Origin: H17-190 sp034435615
GTDB taxonomy: Bacteria; Chloroflexota; Dehalococcoidia; SM23-28-2; HRBIN24
DNA length: 8,626 bases
Assembly: GCA_034435615.1 (NCBI GenBank)
Contig: DAOTWZ010000010.1
Location: 1 to 8,626 of the forward strand
Direction of reading: 5' to 3'
Both the position numbers and the translations under genes were made by a program. The notes below the pieces were generated by a model, which was not told where the DNA came from, did no database searches, and saw nothing but the letters and a program-made list of their open reading frames with translations. Below are positions 1 through 6,532 of this stretch, one piece after another (the first letter of the stretch is position 1; each line of letters begins with the position of its first letter).

Positions 1-118
1 CATCCGCCCACCGCCTCAGCGTCGACTCGTTCACCCCCAGCAGCTTGCACGCCTCCCCCAACGTCAGCCAACGACCCACCTTCTCCTCAGACTCCACACC
101 GACCGTTCTCGTAGCCAC
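1..118 (-). CDS. MerR/excisionase-type helix-turn-helix protein, N-terminal part (cut by window edge)
   Basis: The first 39 codons of a leftward gene are visible; the rest lies beyond the left edge. Residues 17-36, WLTLGEACKLLGVNESTLRR, followed by WAD, form a typical winged helix-turn-helix start of the MerR / excisionase (HTH_17) / BldC type: a Leu-Thr lead-in, a Glu-Ala recognition turn, then 'STLRRWAD'. Such proteins bind DNA as small regulators or as recombination directionality factors; which one cannot be told without the C-terminal part. I chose the GTG at 116-118 because GAGG at 126-129 sits about 7 nt upstream; the GTG at 119-121 in the same frame is equally possible. A stop codon lies in frame a few codons upstream. 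A strong promoter and a dyad precede it, so it has its own transcription unit and may be autoregulated (inference). The family call is fairly sure, the role unknown. Confidence 0.72.
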   Translation of the reverse strand, partial: MATRTVGVESEEKVGRWLTLGEACKLLGVNESTLRRWAD

Positions 119-139
119 CACTACACCTCGCTAATCTTG

Positions 140-155
140 TTAAATCTAGATTAAA
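140..155. promoter_or_regulatory. Operator-like inverted repeat in the leader of the HTH gene
   Basis: The 16-bp sequence TTAAATCTAGATTAAA is a dyad centred between 147 and 148. The inner 10 bp (AATCTAGATT, 143-152) are perfectly palindromic and the two outer pairs also match, with one mismatch between. It lies about 11-26 nt downstream of the predicted transcription start, where a bound repressor would block elongation or initiation. Autorepression by the adjacent HTH protein is an inference from position. A plain AT-rich palindrome without a ligand is the alternative. Confidence 0.4.
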
Positions 156-172
156 ATTCGCCTTCACACTTC

Positions 173-201
173 ATAATACTGGACGGATACCTTCGTGTCA
201 A
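173..201 (-). promoter_or_regulatory. Sigma-70-type promoter for the leftward HTH gene
   Basis: Read on the minus strand, a perfect -35 box TTGACA (plus positions 196-201) is followed by a 17-nt spacer and a -10 box TATTAT (173-178), 5 of 6 to consensus. This is the best promoter in the window. Transcription should start near 166 and give a leader of about 48 nt before the HTH start codon. It lies just past the stop of the upstream AarF-family gene (214-216), so the HTH gene need not rely on read-through. Assigned by eye; no start-site data. Confidence 0.75.
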
Positions 202-213
202 GCGTCACAAATA

Positions 214-1557
214 TCATTTTCGGCCCTGGGTAGGTATGGCGTCGTCCTTTGTTTCGTCCAGAATGCGCAGGACGAGGCTTATCCAGTCCACGCGGGAGTC
301 CAGGAGCCGTCCCACGCCACTGAGGAGGCCCAGCGCTCGCATGATGAGCACCAGCTCGCGCGGGTACTCCACCAGGGGGTTGTGGCGCAGCGCTCGCATG
401 AGGCGCATGTTCCCCTCCACCACCAGCTCCAGGTCAGCGTAGGCGTGGCCGGGCTTCACCCCCGAGAGGAAGCTGTCCCGGAAGACCAGAAAGAGCTGGG
501 GGTCGGGCTGCTCCGTCCTCATGCCCAGGGCAGCGAAGGCGTCCATCACCTCCTGCGGCTGGTTGAGGAGCATGGCCCGCGTGAGGCGCACGTAGGTGCG
601 GCGGAACTCCTCCGGCAGACGGCGGCAGAGCCCGAAGTCCAGGAGCACCAGGCGCGGCCCCGGCTGGACGAGGAAGTTGCCCGGGTGGGGGTCGGCGTTG
701 AAGAAGCCGTGGACGAATATCTGACGGGTGTAGACCTCCAGTAGCAGGCGGGCCACCTCCTGAGGGTCGATCCCGGCCTGGGCGAGGGCGGCGGTATCGC
801 TTATCTTCAGCCCCTCCACGAACTCCAGCACCAGGAGACGGCGCGTAGTGTACTCCCACACCACGCGCGGAACTATCACCTCCGGCCACCCGTCGAAGAG
901 GGCGGCCATCGTCTCGGCGTTGCGGGCCTCGTTGCGGAAGTCCAGCTCCAGCGGTATATACTGGGCCAGCTCCTCGGCGATGGGCATCAGGTTGAGACCT
1001 CTCTCCAGCCGGTTGAGGAGCCGTAGCAGGTGGGAGATGACGGCGGTATCCAGGCGGGCCAGCTCCTCCACGCCGGGGTACTGAACCTTTACCGCCACCT
1101 GCCGGCCGTCCCGCAGCCGCGCCCGGTGCACCTGGGCCCAGGAGGCGGCGGCGATGGGCTGCCGCTCGAACTCGGCGAAGACCTCGTCCGGGCGGCCCAG
1201 CTCTCGCTCCAGGGCCCGCCGGACCACGGCGTAGGGCCGGGGCGGCACCTGGTCCTGGAGACGGGAGAGCACCTGGATGTATTCCTCGGGCACCAGGTCG
1301 GGCCGGCTGCCGATGATCTGGCCCAGCTTGATCATGGGCCCCTGGAGGGCCACGGCCGCCCGATAGATGCGCCGGGCGCTCCAGCGGTGATGGGCCCGCC
1401 GCTTGGCCTCGGCCACAGCCCGGGGTAGCCCCAGGTAGCGCTCGCGGAAGGAGATGAACTTATAGACCACGTAGATGCGGGCCGCCAGGCTGGTGACGAT
1501 GAGGAGACGGCGGAGGCGCTGCCAGTGGCTCGTCCAGTAGAGTGGCCGGTCAAGCAT
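214..1557 (-). CDS. ABC1/UbiB/AarF-family protein kinase-like protein
   Basis: This 447-residue protein has the full signature set of the UbiB/COQ8 atypical kinase family. In order these are KLGQ at 77-80 (the family's KxGQ motif), the Ala-rich loop AAASWAQVH at 136-144, the ATP-site lysine in AVKV (K157), LDFRNEARNAE at 205-215 with the conserved Glu210, ADPHPGN at 288-294 and LLDFGL at 305-310 with the metal-binding Asp307. Members support ubiquinone or other quinone/isoprenoid lipid metabolism, and many are ATPases; the substrate here is unknown. The Ala-rich loop has SWAQ where classical UbiB has S(I/L)GQ, as in other branches of the family. No C-terminal membrane helix is seen, unlike proteobacterial UbiB (roughly 550 residues); residues 18-34 are only moderately hydrophobic. 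The ATG at 1555-1557 has a weak AGGT ribosome site. It follows dinB after 27 nt, so co-transcription is likely. The family call is sure, the function is not. Confidence 0.93.
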   Translation of the reverse strand: MLDRPLYWTSHWQRLRRLLIVTSLAARIYVVYKFISFRERYLGLPRAVAEAKRRAHHRWSARRIYRAAVALQGPMIKLGQIIGSRPDLVPEEYIQVLSRLQDQVPPRPYAVVRRALERELGRPDEVFAEFERQPIAAASWAQVHRARLRDGRQVAVKVQYPGVEELARLDTAVISHLLRLLNRLERGLNLMPIAEELAQYIPLELDFRNEARNAETMAALFDGWPEVIVPRVVWEYTTRRLLVLEFVEGLKISDTAALAQAGIDPQEVARLLLEVYTRQIFVHGFFNADPHPGNFLVQPGPRLVLLDFGLCRRLPEEFRRTYVRLTRAMLLNQPQEVMDAFAALGMRTEQPDPQLFLVFRDSFLSGVKPGHAYADLELVVEGNMRLMRALRHNPLVEYPRELVLIMRALGLLSGVGRLLDSRVDWISLVLRILDETKDDAIPTQGRK

Positions 1558-1584
1558 CTACCTAAACATAAGCCTACCAGAAAA

Positions 1585-2805
1585 TCAGCGTATGTGTAGC
1601 TCCCGCGCCGTGGGGGACAGGAGGGTCTCAGCGGTGGTCAGGGCCCGCGGGCCGTAGCGACGGCGCACCCGGTCCAGGGAGCGGGCCAGCCGCTCCCAGC
1701 GCTCGGCCCCGGCGGCCGGGGAGTCCCTGTCCAGGGGCAGCGATAGCTGGAGCTCCCTCAGCAGCCCGCCGACACTCAGGCCGATGAGGCGGACAGGACG
1801 AGGCGACTCGTCCAGGGCCCTGTCCAGGAGACGGCAGGCTGTCTGGAACAGGAGATGGTCGGCGCTGGTGGGGAAAGGCAGAGTGGCGGAATGGGTCACG
1901 GTGGCGAAGTCGTCAAAGCGCAGCTTGAGGACGAGGCTGCGGGCCCGCTGGCCGGCCTCCCGCAGCTCGGCGCCGATCCGCTCTGCCTGCAGGCGCAGGG
2001 TGGCCCGGAGGTGCTGCCGGTCGGCCGTATCGTAGGGGAAGGTGGTCTCCCGGCCCACGGACTTGGCGGGACGGGGGAGGCGCAGGGGACCGCCATCAAC
2101 TCCCCGGGCATGCAGCCAGATGAGGTGGCCTCGCACACCGAAGCGGGTGTGCAGCAGCTCCGGCGGGAGCCGCGCCAGCTCCCCGATGGTGCGGACGCCC
2201 ATGGCCGCCAGCGCCTGCTCCGTGCGCCGGCCCACGCCTGGCAGGGAGCCCACGGGGAGGGGAGCGAGGAACTCCCGCTCCCGCCCCCGGGGGACGTGGA
2301 GGAGGCCGTCCGGCTTGGAGAGCTCGGAGGCCACCTTGGCCACCACCTTGGAGGAGGCGACCCCTACCGAACAGATGAGCGACAGCTCCTCCCGGACGCG
2401 TTGGCGTACCTCTCTGGCTACCTGGAGGGGGCCGCCCCGGGGAAGGCGGCCGGTGAGATCCAAGAAGGCCTCGTCCAGGCCCCAGGGCTCCATCTCGGGG
2501 CTGTAGTCGGCCAGGATGGCGTGGAAGCGGCGGGACAGCTCTTCGTAGTAGGGGAAATCGGCCGGAAGGAGCACGGCCTGGGGGCAGAGACGCAGCGCCT
2601 GAGGGAGAGGCATGGCTGTCCTGACGCCGCAGGCTCGCGCCTCGTAGGTGGCGCTGCAGACGACGCCCCGCGGCGGCGCCCCGGGCCGCCGCGGCCCTCC
2701 TCCCACGATGACCGGCCTCCCCCGTAGCGTGGAGTCGCGCGCCACCTCTGCCGCTGCGAAGAAGCAGTCCAGGTCAGCGTGCAGGATGGAACGAGGATGA
2801 CGCAT
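1585..2805 (-). CDS. dinB: DNA polymerase IV (Y-family translesion polymerase)
   Basis: The 406-residue product is a complete Y-family polymerase that copies damaged templates without proofreading. Catalytic metal ligands are seen in HADLDCFF (Asp11, residues 9-16) and LDEAFLDLTG (Asp111, Glu112). The palm/finger motif CSATYEARACGVRTAMP is at 50-66, the thumb segment SVGVASSKVVAKVASELSKP at 146-165, and the helix-hairpin-helix LPGVGRRTEQAL at 188-199. Residues 353-358, QLSLPL, resemble the beta-clamp-binding motif QLxLF. The frame stays open to 3042, but I place the start at the ATG 2803-2805: it begins just before the first conserved motif, has GGAGGG (2811-2816) upstream, and lies just inside the LexA-controlled promoter. 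An upstream start would span that promoter. Gly109 stands where many family members have Ser before the DE pair. SOS induction is expected from the LexA box. Confidence 0.95.
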   Translation of the reverse strand: MRHPRSILHADLDCFFAAAEVARDSTLRGRPVIVGGGPRRPGAPPRGVVCSATYEARACGVRTAMPLPQALRLCPQAVLLPADFPYYEELSRRFHAILADYSPEMEPWGLDEAFLDLTGRLPRGGPLQVAREVRQRVREELSLICSVGVASSKVVAKVASELSKPDGLLHVPRGREREFLAPLPVGSLPGVGRRTEQALAAMGVRTIGELARLPPELLHTRFGVRGHLIWLHARGVDGGPLRLPRPAKSVGRETTFPYDTADRQHLRATLRLQAERIGAELREAGQRARSLVLKLRFDDFATVTHSATLPFPTSADHLLFQTACRLLDRALDESPRPVRLIGLSVGGLLRELQLSLPLDRDSPAAGAERWERLARSLDRVRRRYGPRALTTAETLLSPTARELHIR

Positions 2806-2824
2806 GGCGCTCCCTCCGCCGGGA

Positions 2825-2853
2825 ATAGAACATATGTTCCATTGCCCTGTCAA
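2825..2853 (-). promoter_or_regulatory. dinB promoter
   Basis: On the minus strand, a perfect -35 TTGACA (plus 2848-2853) is followed at 17 nt by TTCTAT (2825-2830), or at 18 nt by TCTATT (2824-2829). Neither -10 is strong, as is common for SOS promoters. Transcription would start near 2818, giving a leader of only about a dozen nucleotides that holds the ribosome site. The LexA box lies in the spacer and touches the -10, so bound LexA would exclude RNA polymerase. Confidence 0.65.
2827..2840. promoter_or_regulatory. LexA (SOS) operator of the Gram-positive type
   Basis: AGAACATATGTTCC contains the perfect dyad GAAC-ATAT-GTTC (2828-2839). It matches the known Bacillus-type SOS box CGAACRNRYGTTYC at every position except the first. 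It sits within the dinB promoter spacer, 23 bp upstream of the dinB start codon, and dinB is a classical LexA target, so site, gene and position agree. lexA itself is not in the window. Confidence 0.82.
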
Positions 2854-2882
2854 GGGGTAGATGGCAGAGGGGAGCGTGTATA

Positions 2883-2899
2883 CTGCCTCTGAGAGGCAG
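2883..2899. promoter_or_regulatory. Perfect inverted repeat ahead of the EF-Tu-like gene, beside a -10-like box
   Basis: CTGCCTCTGAGAGGCAG is a 17-nt palindrome with 8-bp arms around one central base. On the plus strand TATACT (2879-2884), a fair -10 box, overlaps its left end, so the predicted start point falls near the dyad centre. No good -35 was found at the right distance. It could be an operator for the small downstream gene or a short 5' hairpin; the loop of one base favours a protein-binding site (inference). Confidence 0.4.
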
Positions 2900-2922
2900 G
2901 ACAGCCCGGAGGGAGGGTGGCG

Positions 2923-3186
2923 ATGGCAGAGGAAGAGGAGGAGGTAGGTCTCGTCTCCGACTATTTCGCCCGCATAGGGGTGGCCGGCGTCGACCTGCAC
3001 GGCACCCTGCGGGTAGGCGACCGCATCCGCATCAGGGGCCACACCACCGATCTGGAGCAGGTGGTGGAGAGCATGCAGATCGAGCGGGAGCCCGTGCAGG
3101 AGGCCGGCCCGGGCGACCGCGTCGGCATCAAGGTCATCGACCGCTGCCGGCGCGGCGACCGCGTCTACAAGGTGGTCCAGGGCTGA
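2923..3186 (+). CDS. EF-Tu domain-II-like small protein (translation elongation factor-like)
   Basis: This 87-residue protein, with no GTPase domain, resembles the beta-barrel domain II of translational GTPases. After an acidic start, residues 8-36 (VGLVSDYF, then VDLHGTLRVGDRIRI) form the first strands. The characteristic RGHTTDLEQVVESMQIE at 38-54 and VGIKVIDRCRRGDRVYKV at 67-84 close the barrel. Stand-alone proteins of this type are annotated as elongation-factor-like proteins in several bacteria and archaea; their job is not established. ATG 2923-2925 is preferred over GTG 2917-2919 because GGAGGG at 2908-2913 and GGGAGGG just after it give normal spacing to the ATG and overlap the GTG. 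It diverges from dinB and converges with cofH, whose stop is 31 nt away, so it is monocistronic here. Confidence 0.8.
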   Translation: MAEEEEEVGLVSDYFARIGVAGVDLHGTLRVGDRIRIRGHTTDLEQVVESMQIEREPVQEAGPGDRVGIKVIDRCRRGDRVYKVVQG

Positions 3187-3217
3187 CGCTGCCCGGGCCG
3201 CTGCGCCAGGTCCCGCC

Positions 3218-4570
3218 CTAGCCCGCCGGGGGACGCTCCACCGGCCGGAGCTGGATCAGCTCCTTCATCTCCCGGAACCGGTAGTCCGGGCGGTGGATGA
3301 GGGCCTGGTAGGAGCCGAAGCGCTCGTCGCCTCCCTCGTCGTCTACCAGGTCCAGGGGGTCGTAGTGGTCGTCCTCGTGCGGCGGGAAGAGGCGGCGGAT
3401 CTGGTAGGTGGTGGTGCGCTCGGCGGGGATGCGCCCGATGTCGCGGATGAGCCGCCGCATCTCGCGCGGGCGCATTCGCTGACCGTACTGGGCGCCGGCG
3501 GCAGTGGAGATGGATTCGTTTATCAGGGTGCCCATGAAGTCGTTGCAGCCGGCGTTGAGGCAGAACTGGGCCAGCTTCGGCCCCTCCTTCACCCAGGAGA
3601 CCTGCAGGTTGGGGATCCAGTCGTTGAGCATGATGCGGGAGACGGCATACATCTTCACCACCTCGGCACCCGTGGCCCCGGGACGAACGCCCGGCACCAG
3701 CTTCTTCTTGTACATGGGCGCCTCCTCGTGGACGAAGGAGAGGGGGACGAACTCGGTGAAGCCGCCGGTCTCCTTCTGTATCTCCCGTATGAGGGCGATG
3801 TGGGCCGCCCGATGGCGCTCCGTCTCCACATGCCCATACATGATGGTGGCGGTGGTGGGGATGCCCAGACGGTGGGCGGTGGCGATGACCTCCACCCACT
3901 GGGCGGTGCTGATGCGGCCGGGGGAGATGAGGCGCCGCACCTCGTCGTCCAGGATCTCGGCCGAGGTGCCCGGCAGGGAGCCCACGCCAGCATCCTTCAG
4001 CGCCCGCAGGTAGTCCTCTATGGAGCAGCGGGCTCGTATGGAGCCGTAGAGCACCTCCTCCGGCGAGAAGCCGTGGATGTGGATCTCCGGCAGCTCCCGC
4101 TTGATGGCTTTGGTCAGCTCCACGTAGTAGTAGCCGTCCATCTTGGGGGGGAGACCAGCCTGGATGCACACCTCCGTGGCCCCTAGCTCCCAGGCCTCCC
4201 GGGCGCGCCTGACCACCTCCTCCATGGGAAGGAAGTAGCCCTCCTCCTCCCGGTGGTCGCGGGAGAAGGCGCAGAAGCCGCAGTGCTTGATGCATACGTT
4301 GGTGAAGTTGATGTTACGGTTGATGACGTAGGTGACGACATCCCCCACGCGGCGGCGGCGCAGCTCGTCCGCCACCAGCACCATGACGTTCAGCTCCAGG
4401 CCCTGGGCCTGGAAGAGGCGCGTCCCCTCCTCCACGCTGACCTCCTCCCCGGACAGGGCCTTCTCCAGGATGACCGCCACCTCCCGGTCGATGAGGCCCA
4501 GGAGGCGGTCCCACATACCCCGTAGCTCCTGGAGCTTGCCGATGCCGCTCTGGACGGCCTCTGTCGCCAT
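3218..4570 (-). CDS. cofH: FO synthase subunit 2 (5-amino-6-(D-ribitylamino)uracil-L-tyrosine 4-hydroxyphenyl transferase)
   Basis: CofH is a radical-SAM enzyme that transfers the tyrosine-derived hydroxybenzyl group to 5-amino-6-ribitylaminouracil; CofG then closes the ring to FO, the F420 chromophore. The 450-residue protein shows the family's YVINRNINFTNVCIKHCGFC block (81-100), with the cluster cysteines C93, C97 and C100 in CxxxCxxC spacing. It also has IHGFSPEEV (165-173), the TSAEILDDEVRRLISP region (202-217), TTATIMYGHVETERHRAAH (239-257), EFVPLSFVHEEAPMY (273-287) and GTLINESISTAAGA (347-360). Residues from about 390 on (HEDDHYDPLDLVDDE and following) form a tail that I do not associate with typical, shorter CofH proteins. 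ATG at 4568-4570 has GGGAGG upstream. It starts 16 nt after the cofG stop, so the two are surely translated from one transcript. Confidence 0.95.
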   Translation of the reverse strand: MATEAVQSGIGKLQELRGMWDRLLGLIDREVAVILEKALSGEEVSVEEGTRLFQAQGLELNVMVLVADELRRRRVGDVVTYVINRNINFTNVCIKHCGFCAFSRDHREEEGYFLPMEEVVRRAREAWELGATEVCIQAGLPPKMDGYYYVELTKAIKRELPEIHIHGFSPEEVLYGSIRARCSIEDYLRALKDAGVGSLPGTSAEILDDEVRRLISPGRISTAQWVEVIATAHRLGIPTTATIMYGHVETERHRAAHIALIREIQKETGGFTEFVPLSFVHEEAPMYKKKLVPGVRPGATGAEVVKMYAVSRIMLNDWIPNLQVSWVKEGPKLAQFCLNAGCNDFMGTLINESISTAAGAQYGQRMRPREMRRLIRDIGRIPAERTTTYQIRRLFPPHEDDHYDPLDLVDDEGGDERFGSYQALIHRPDYRFREMKELIQLRPVERPPAG

Positions 4571-4586
4571 GGCCTACCTCCCGTCT

Positions 4587-5819
4587 CTAGATGGGCCCTT
4601 CCGCCTCCGGCCTCACCAGCCCCGAGGCGTCGGTCAGGGCGCGCACCCTCTCGCGCAGCGCCTCGGGCACGAACTCCTCACCCTGACGCACGTACTCCGG
4701 GTAGAGGGCCAGCCGCTCTCGTAGCTGGAACCCCTCCTCCCGGCACACCTCCCGCAGCTCCCGCAGCTTGGGCCAGGGCGCCTCCGGATTTATGAAGTCC
4801 TGCGTCAGGGGCGAGATACCGCCCCAGTCGTTGATGCCGGCCCGCAGGTACCAGCGGTACTCCCGCGGCGCCAGATTGGGCGGTGCCTGGATGTTCATCT
4901 CCTGCAGCACCAGCCGGGCCACCGCGATGGTGCGCAGCATCTCCTCCAGGGTGGGCTCCGGGTGGTCCCACATAGCGATGTCCGGTTTGGCCCGGAAGTT
5001 CTGGACGATGACCTCCTGGACGTGGCCATAGCGCGCCTGCAGATCCCTTATGGCGAAGAGGGAGTCCACCCGCTCCTCCGGCGTCTCCCCGATGCCGATG
5101 AGGATGCCAGTGGTGAAGGCTACCCGCTGACGGCCCGCTGCCTCTATGGTCTGGAGGCGCCGCTTGGGCACCTTGTCCGGGCAACGATGGTGGGGCATGC
5201 CCGGGCGCAGCAGCCGCGGCGAGACGTTCTCCAGCATGACGCCCATGGAGACGTTGCAGGGCCGCAACATGGCGATGTCGGCTTCCGTCAGGAGGCCCGG
5301 GTTGGCATGGGGCAACAGCCCTGTCTTCTGGAAGACCAGCCGGCACATGTCTGCCAGGTAGTGCAGGGTGCTGTCGTAGCCCCTCTCCGCCAGCCAGCGC
5401 CGGTAGGTGGGATACTTCAGCTCCGGCTTGTCCCCCAGGGAGAAGAGGGCCTCCTTGCAGCCCAGGAGCTTCCCCGCCCGGGCCACCGCCACCACCTCCT
5501 CCGGCGTCATGGTGTGGGCGCTTGCCTCCCACGGCTGCTTGACGAAGGTGCAGTAGGAGCAGGTGTCCCGGCAGAGGTTGGTGAGGGGTATGAACACCTT
5601 GCGGGAGTAGGTGACGGTCCGCCCCTTATAGCGGTCCCGCAGGGCGGAGGCTGCCTCCAGGAGGGCCTTCAGGTCCGGGCCCTCGGCGTGGATGAGGGCG
5701 TAGGCCTCTTCCACGCTGGGAGGCTGACCGGCGAGGGCCTTCGCCAGTATCTGGGAGGTCTTCAGTCCCGGGCCTTGCAGAAGGGGTCTCATCGGTAGCG
5801 GGCCTGTGCGGCGACTCAC
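4587..5819 (-). CDS. cofG: FO synthase subunit 1 (7,8-didemethyl-8-hydroxy-5-deazariboflavin synthase)
   Basis: CofG is the radical-SAM partner of CofH; it cyclises the CofH product to FO with loss of ammonia. The 410-residue protein has VFIPLTNLCRDTCSYCTF (75-92) with cluster cysteines C83, C87 and C90, followed by the CofG-typical ALFSLGDKPE (124-133). Further on are HANPGLL (171-177), SMGVMLENVS (191-200), TTGILIGIGETPEER (236-250), IVQNFRAKP (271-279) and INDWGGISPLTQDFINPEAP (329-348). In actinobacteria CofG and CofH are fused as FbiC; here they are separate. The start is a GTG at 5817-5819 with AAGG about 4 nt upstream; the in-frame ATG at 5790-5792 lacks a ribosome site. The upstream nucleotidyltransferase ends 38 nt before, consistent with one operon. 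Confidence 0.95.
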   Translation of the reverse strand: MSRRTGPLPMRPLLQGPGLKTSQILAKALAGQPPSVEEAYALIHAEGPDLKALLEAASALRDRYKGRTVTYSRKVFIPLTNLCRDTCSYCTFVKQPWEASAHTMTPEEVVAVARAGKLLGCKEALFSLGDKPELKYPTYRRWLAERGYDSTLHYLADMCRLVFQKTGLLPHANPGLLTEADIAMLRPCNVSMGVMLENVSPRLLRPGMPHHRCPDKVPKRRLQTIEAAGRQRVAFTTGILIGIGETPEERVDSLFAIRDLQARYGHVQEVIVQNFRAKPDIAMWDHPEPTLEEMLRTIAVARLVLQEMNIQAPPNLAPREYRWYLRAGINDWGGISPLTQDFINPEAPWPKLRELREVCREEGFQLRERLALYPEYVRQGEEFVPEALRERVRALTDASGLVRPEAEGPI

Positions 5820-5857
5820 CCTACCTTACTTGATGATAGCGGGCCGTGTCAACGAGG

Positions 5858-6532
5858 TCATCCGTCCATGGACGAGGACTCCGCCTGCGCCTGGAGTCGC
5901 TCCCAGTCGGCCGGGGTGTCCACGTCCAGGGCGGCCTCCGGCAGCGCCACAGCGGTGACCTCTGCCCGGTGGCGCAGTATGACGGCCTTCGCTCCCTGGT
6001 CCCCCCGGAGCTGACGGAGCTCCGGGAAGAGAGAGCGATGGAACACGGCGGGCACCCCCAGGGTGCCTGAATAGGCCGCCGCCACTACAGGCGTGGCCTC
6101 CCCCTGGAAGGCGGCCAGCAGGCGGCCCAGGGCGGAGGCGTCCACCAGCGGCTGGTCCGATACCAGCATCAGGGCCGCCTCCACCGGCGGCCGCGAGCGC
6201 TCCAGGGCCTCCAGGCCCAGGCGCACGGAGCCGCTCAGCCCCTCTTCCCAGGACTGGTTGCGGGCCAGGATGACCGAGAGGCCCTGCAACAGGGGAGCCA
6301 GCTCGTCAGCGTGGGCGCCCAGCACCACCACCACCGGTCGGCAACCGGCGGCCAGGGCCTGCTCGGCGGCATAGCGGAGGAGACTACGGCCCCGGTAGGG
6401 GAGCCGCTGCTTGGGACGTCCCAGGCGGCGGGAGGCCCCCGCCGCCAGGACGATGGCCCCTACCGCTCTGGAGGAACCCTCAGGGCACCTGCACTTCGAT
6501 GCTGATGTTGCGGCCGCTACCTGGCCACTCAT
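5858..6532 (-). CDS. MobA/MocA-like nucleotidyltransferase
   Basis: The 224-residue protein is a GT-A-fold NTP transferase of the MobA/MocA group. Residues 26-42 (AIVLAAGASRRLGRPKQ) are the nucleotide-binding Gly/Arg/Lys loop, LMLVSDQPLVD at 121-131 carries the metal-binding Asp126, GDQGAK at 177-182 and DVDTPADWERL at 203-213 are the usual C-terminal motifs. Known relatives add CMP or GMP to molybdopterin. CofC/FbiD of the F420 pathway is also a nucleotidyltransferase of related fold, but its usual N-terminal pattern (AKSRL type) is not what I see, so a molybdenum-cofactor-type role is the more natural call. Its place between ribD and cofG leaves an F420-linked role open. ATG 6530-6532 is the only good start before the loop; it lies inside the preceding small gene with a 53-bp overlap and a weak AGGA ribosome site. 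Residues 1-23 look unconserved. Confidence 0.85.
   Translation of the reverse strand: MSGQVAAATSASKCRCPEGSSRAVGAIVLAAGASRRLGRPKQRLPYRGRSLLRYAAEQALAAGCRPVVVVLGAHADELAPLLQGLSVILARNQSWEEGLSGSVRLGLEALERSRPPVEAALMLVSDQPLVDASALGRLLAAFQGEATPVVAAAYSGTLGVPAVFHRSLFPELRQLRGDQGAKAVILRHRAEVTAVALPEAALDVDTPADWERLQAQAESSSMDG

Noticed and set aside
1855..2727. Long plus-strand open frame antisense to dinB
   Set aside because: It mirrors dinB codons in a high-GC gene, has no family motifs and no ribosome site; dinB on the other strand has all its catalytic motifs.
2860..2932. 11-bp direct repeat GATGGCAGAGG at 2860-2870 and 2922-2932
   Set aside because: Two purine-rich copies, one at the start codon; the first is in another frame with a poor context. 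Likely chance or a small duplication.
2806..3042. N-terminal extension of dinB
   Set aside because: It would cover the LexA box, the promoter and the divergent EF-Tu-like gene; polymerase similarity begins right after the ATG at 2805, which has a good ribosome site.
3187..3217. Terminator between the convergent EF-Tu-like gene and cofH
   Set aside because: Only an 8-bp GC palindrome (GCCCGGGC, 3191-3198) is present, with no loop and no T-run on either strand.
3165..4295. Long minus-strand open frame in another frame over cofH, and the plus-strand frame at 3293-4186
   Set aside because: The products are Gly/Pro/His/Arg-rich low-complexity translations typical of GC-rich shadow frames; the cofH frame carries the radical-SAM motifs.
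4962..5798. Plus-strand open frame antisense to cofG
   Set aside because: No recognisable motifs and fully explained by cofG codon bias on the minus strand.
5824..5852. Internal promoter for cofG: TTGACA on the minus strand at 5847-5852
   Set aside because: The -35 is perfect, but at 16-18 nt there is only a poor -10 (TAAGGT-like) that overlaps the cofG ribosome site; TATCAT is too close. Co-transcription from ribD is the simpler reading.
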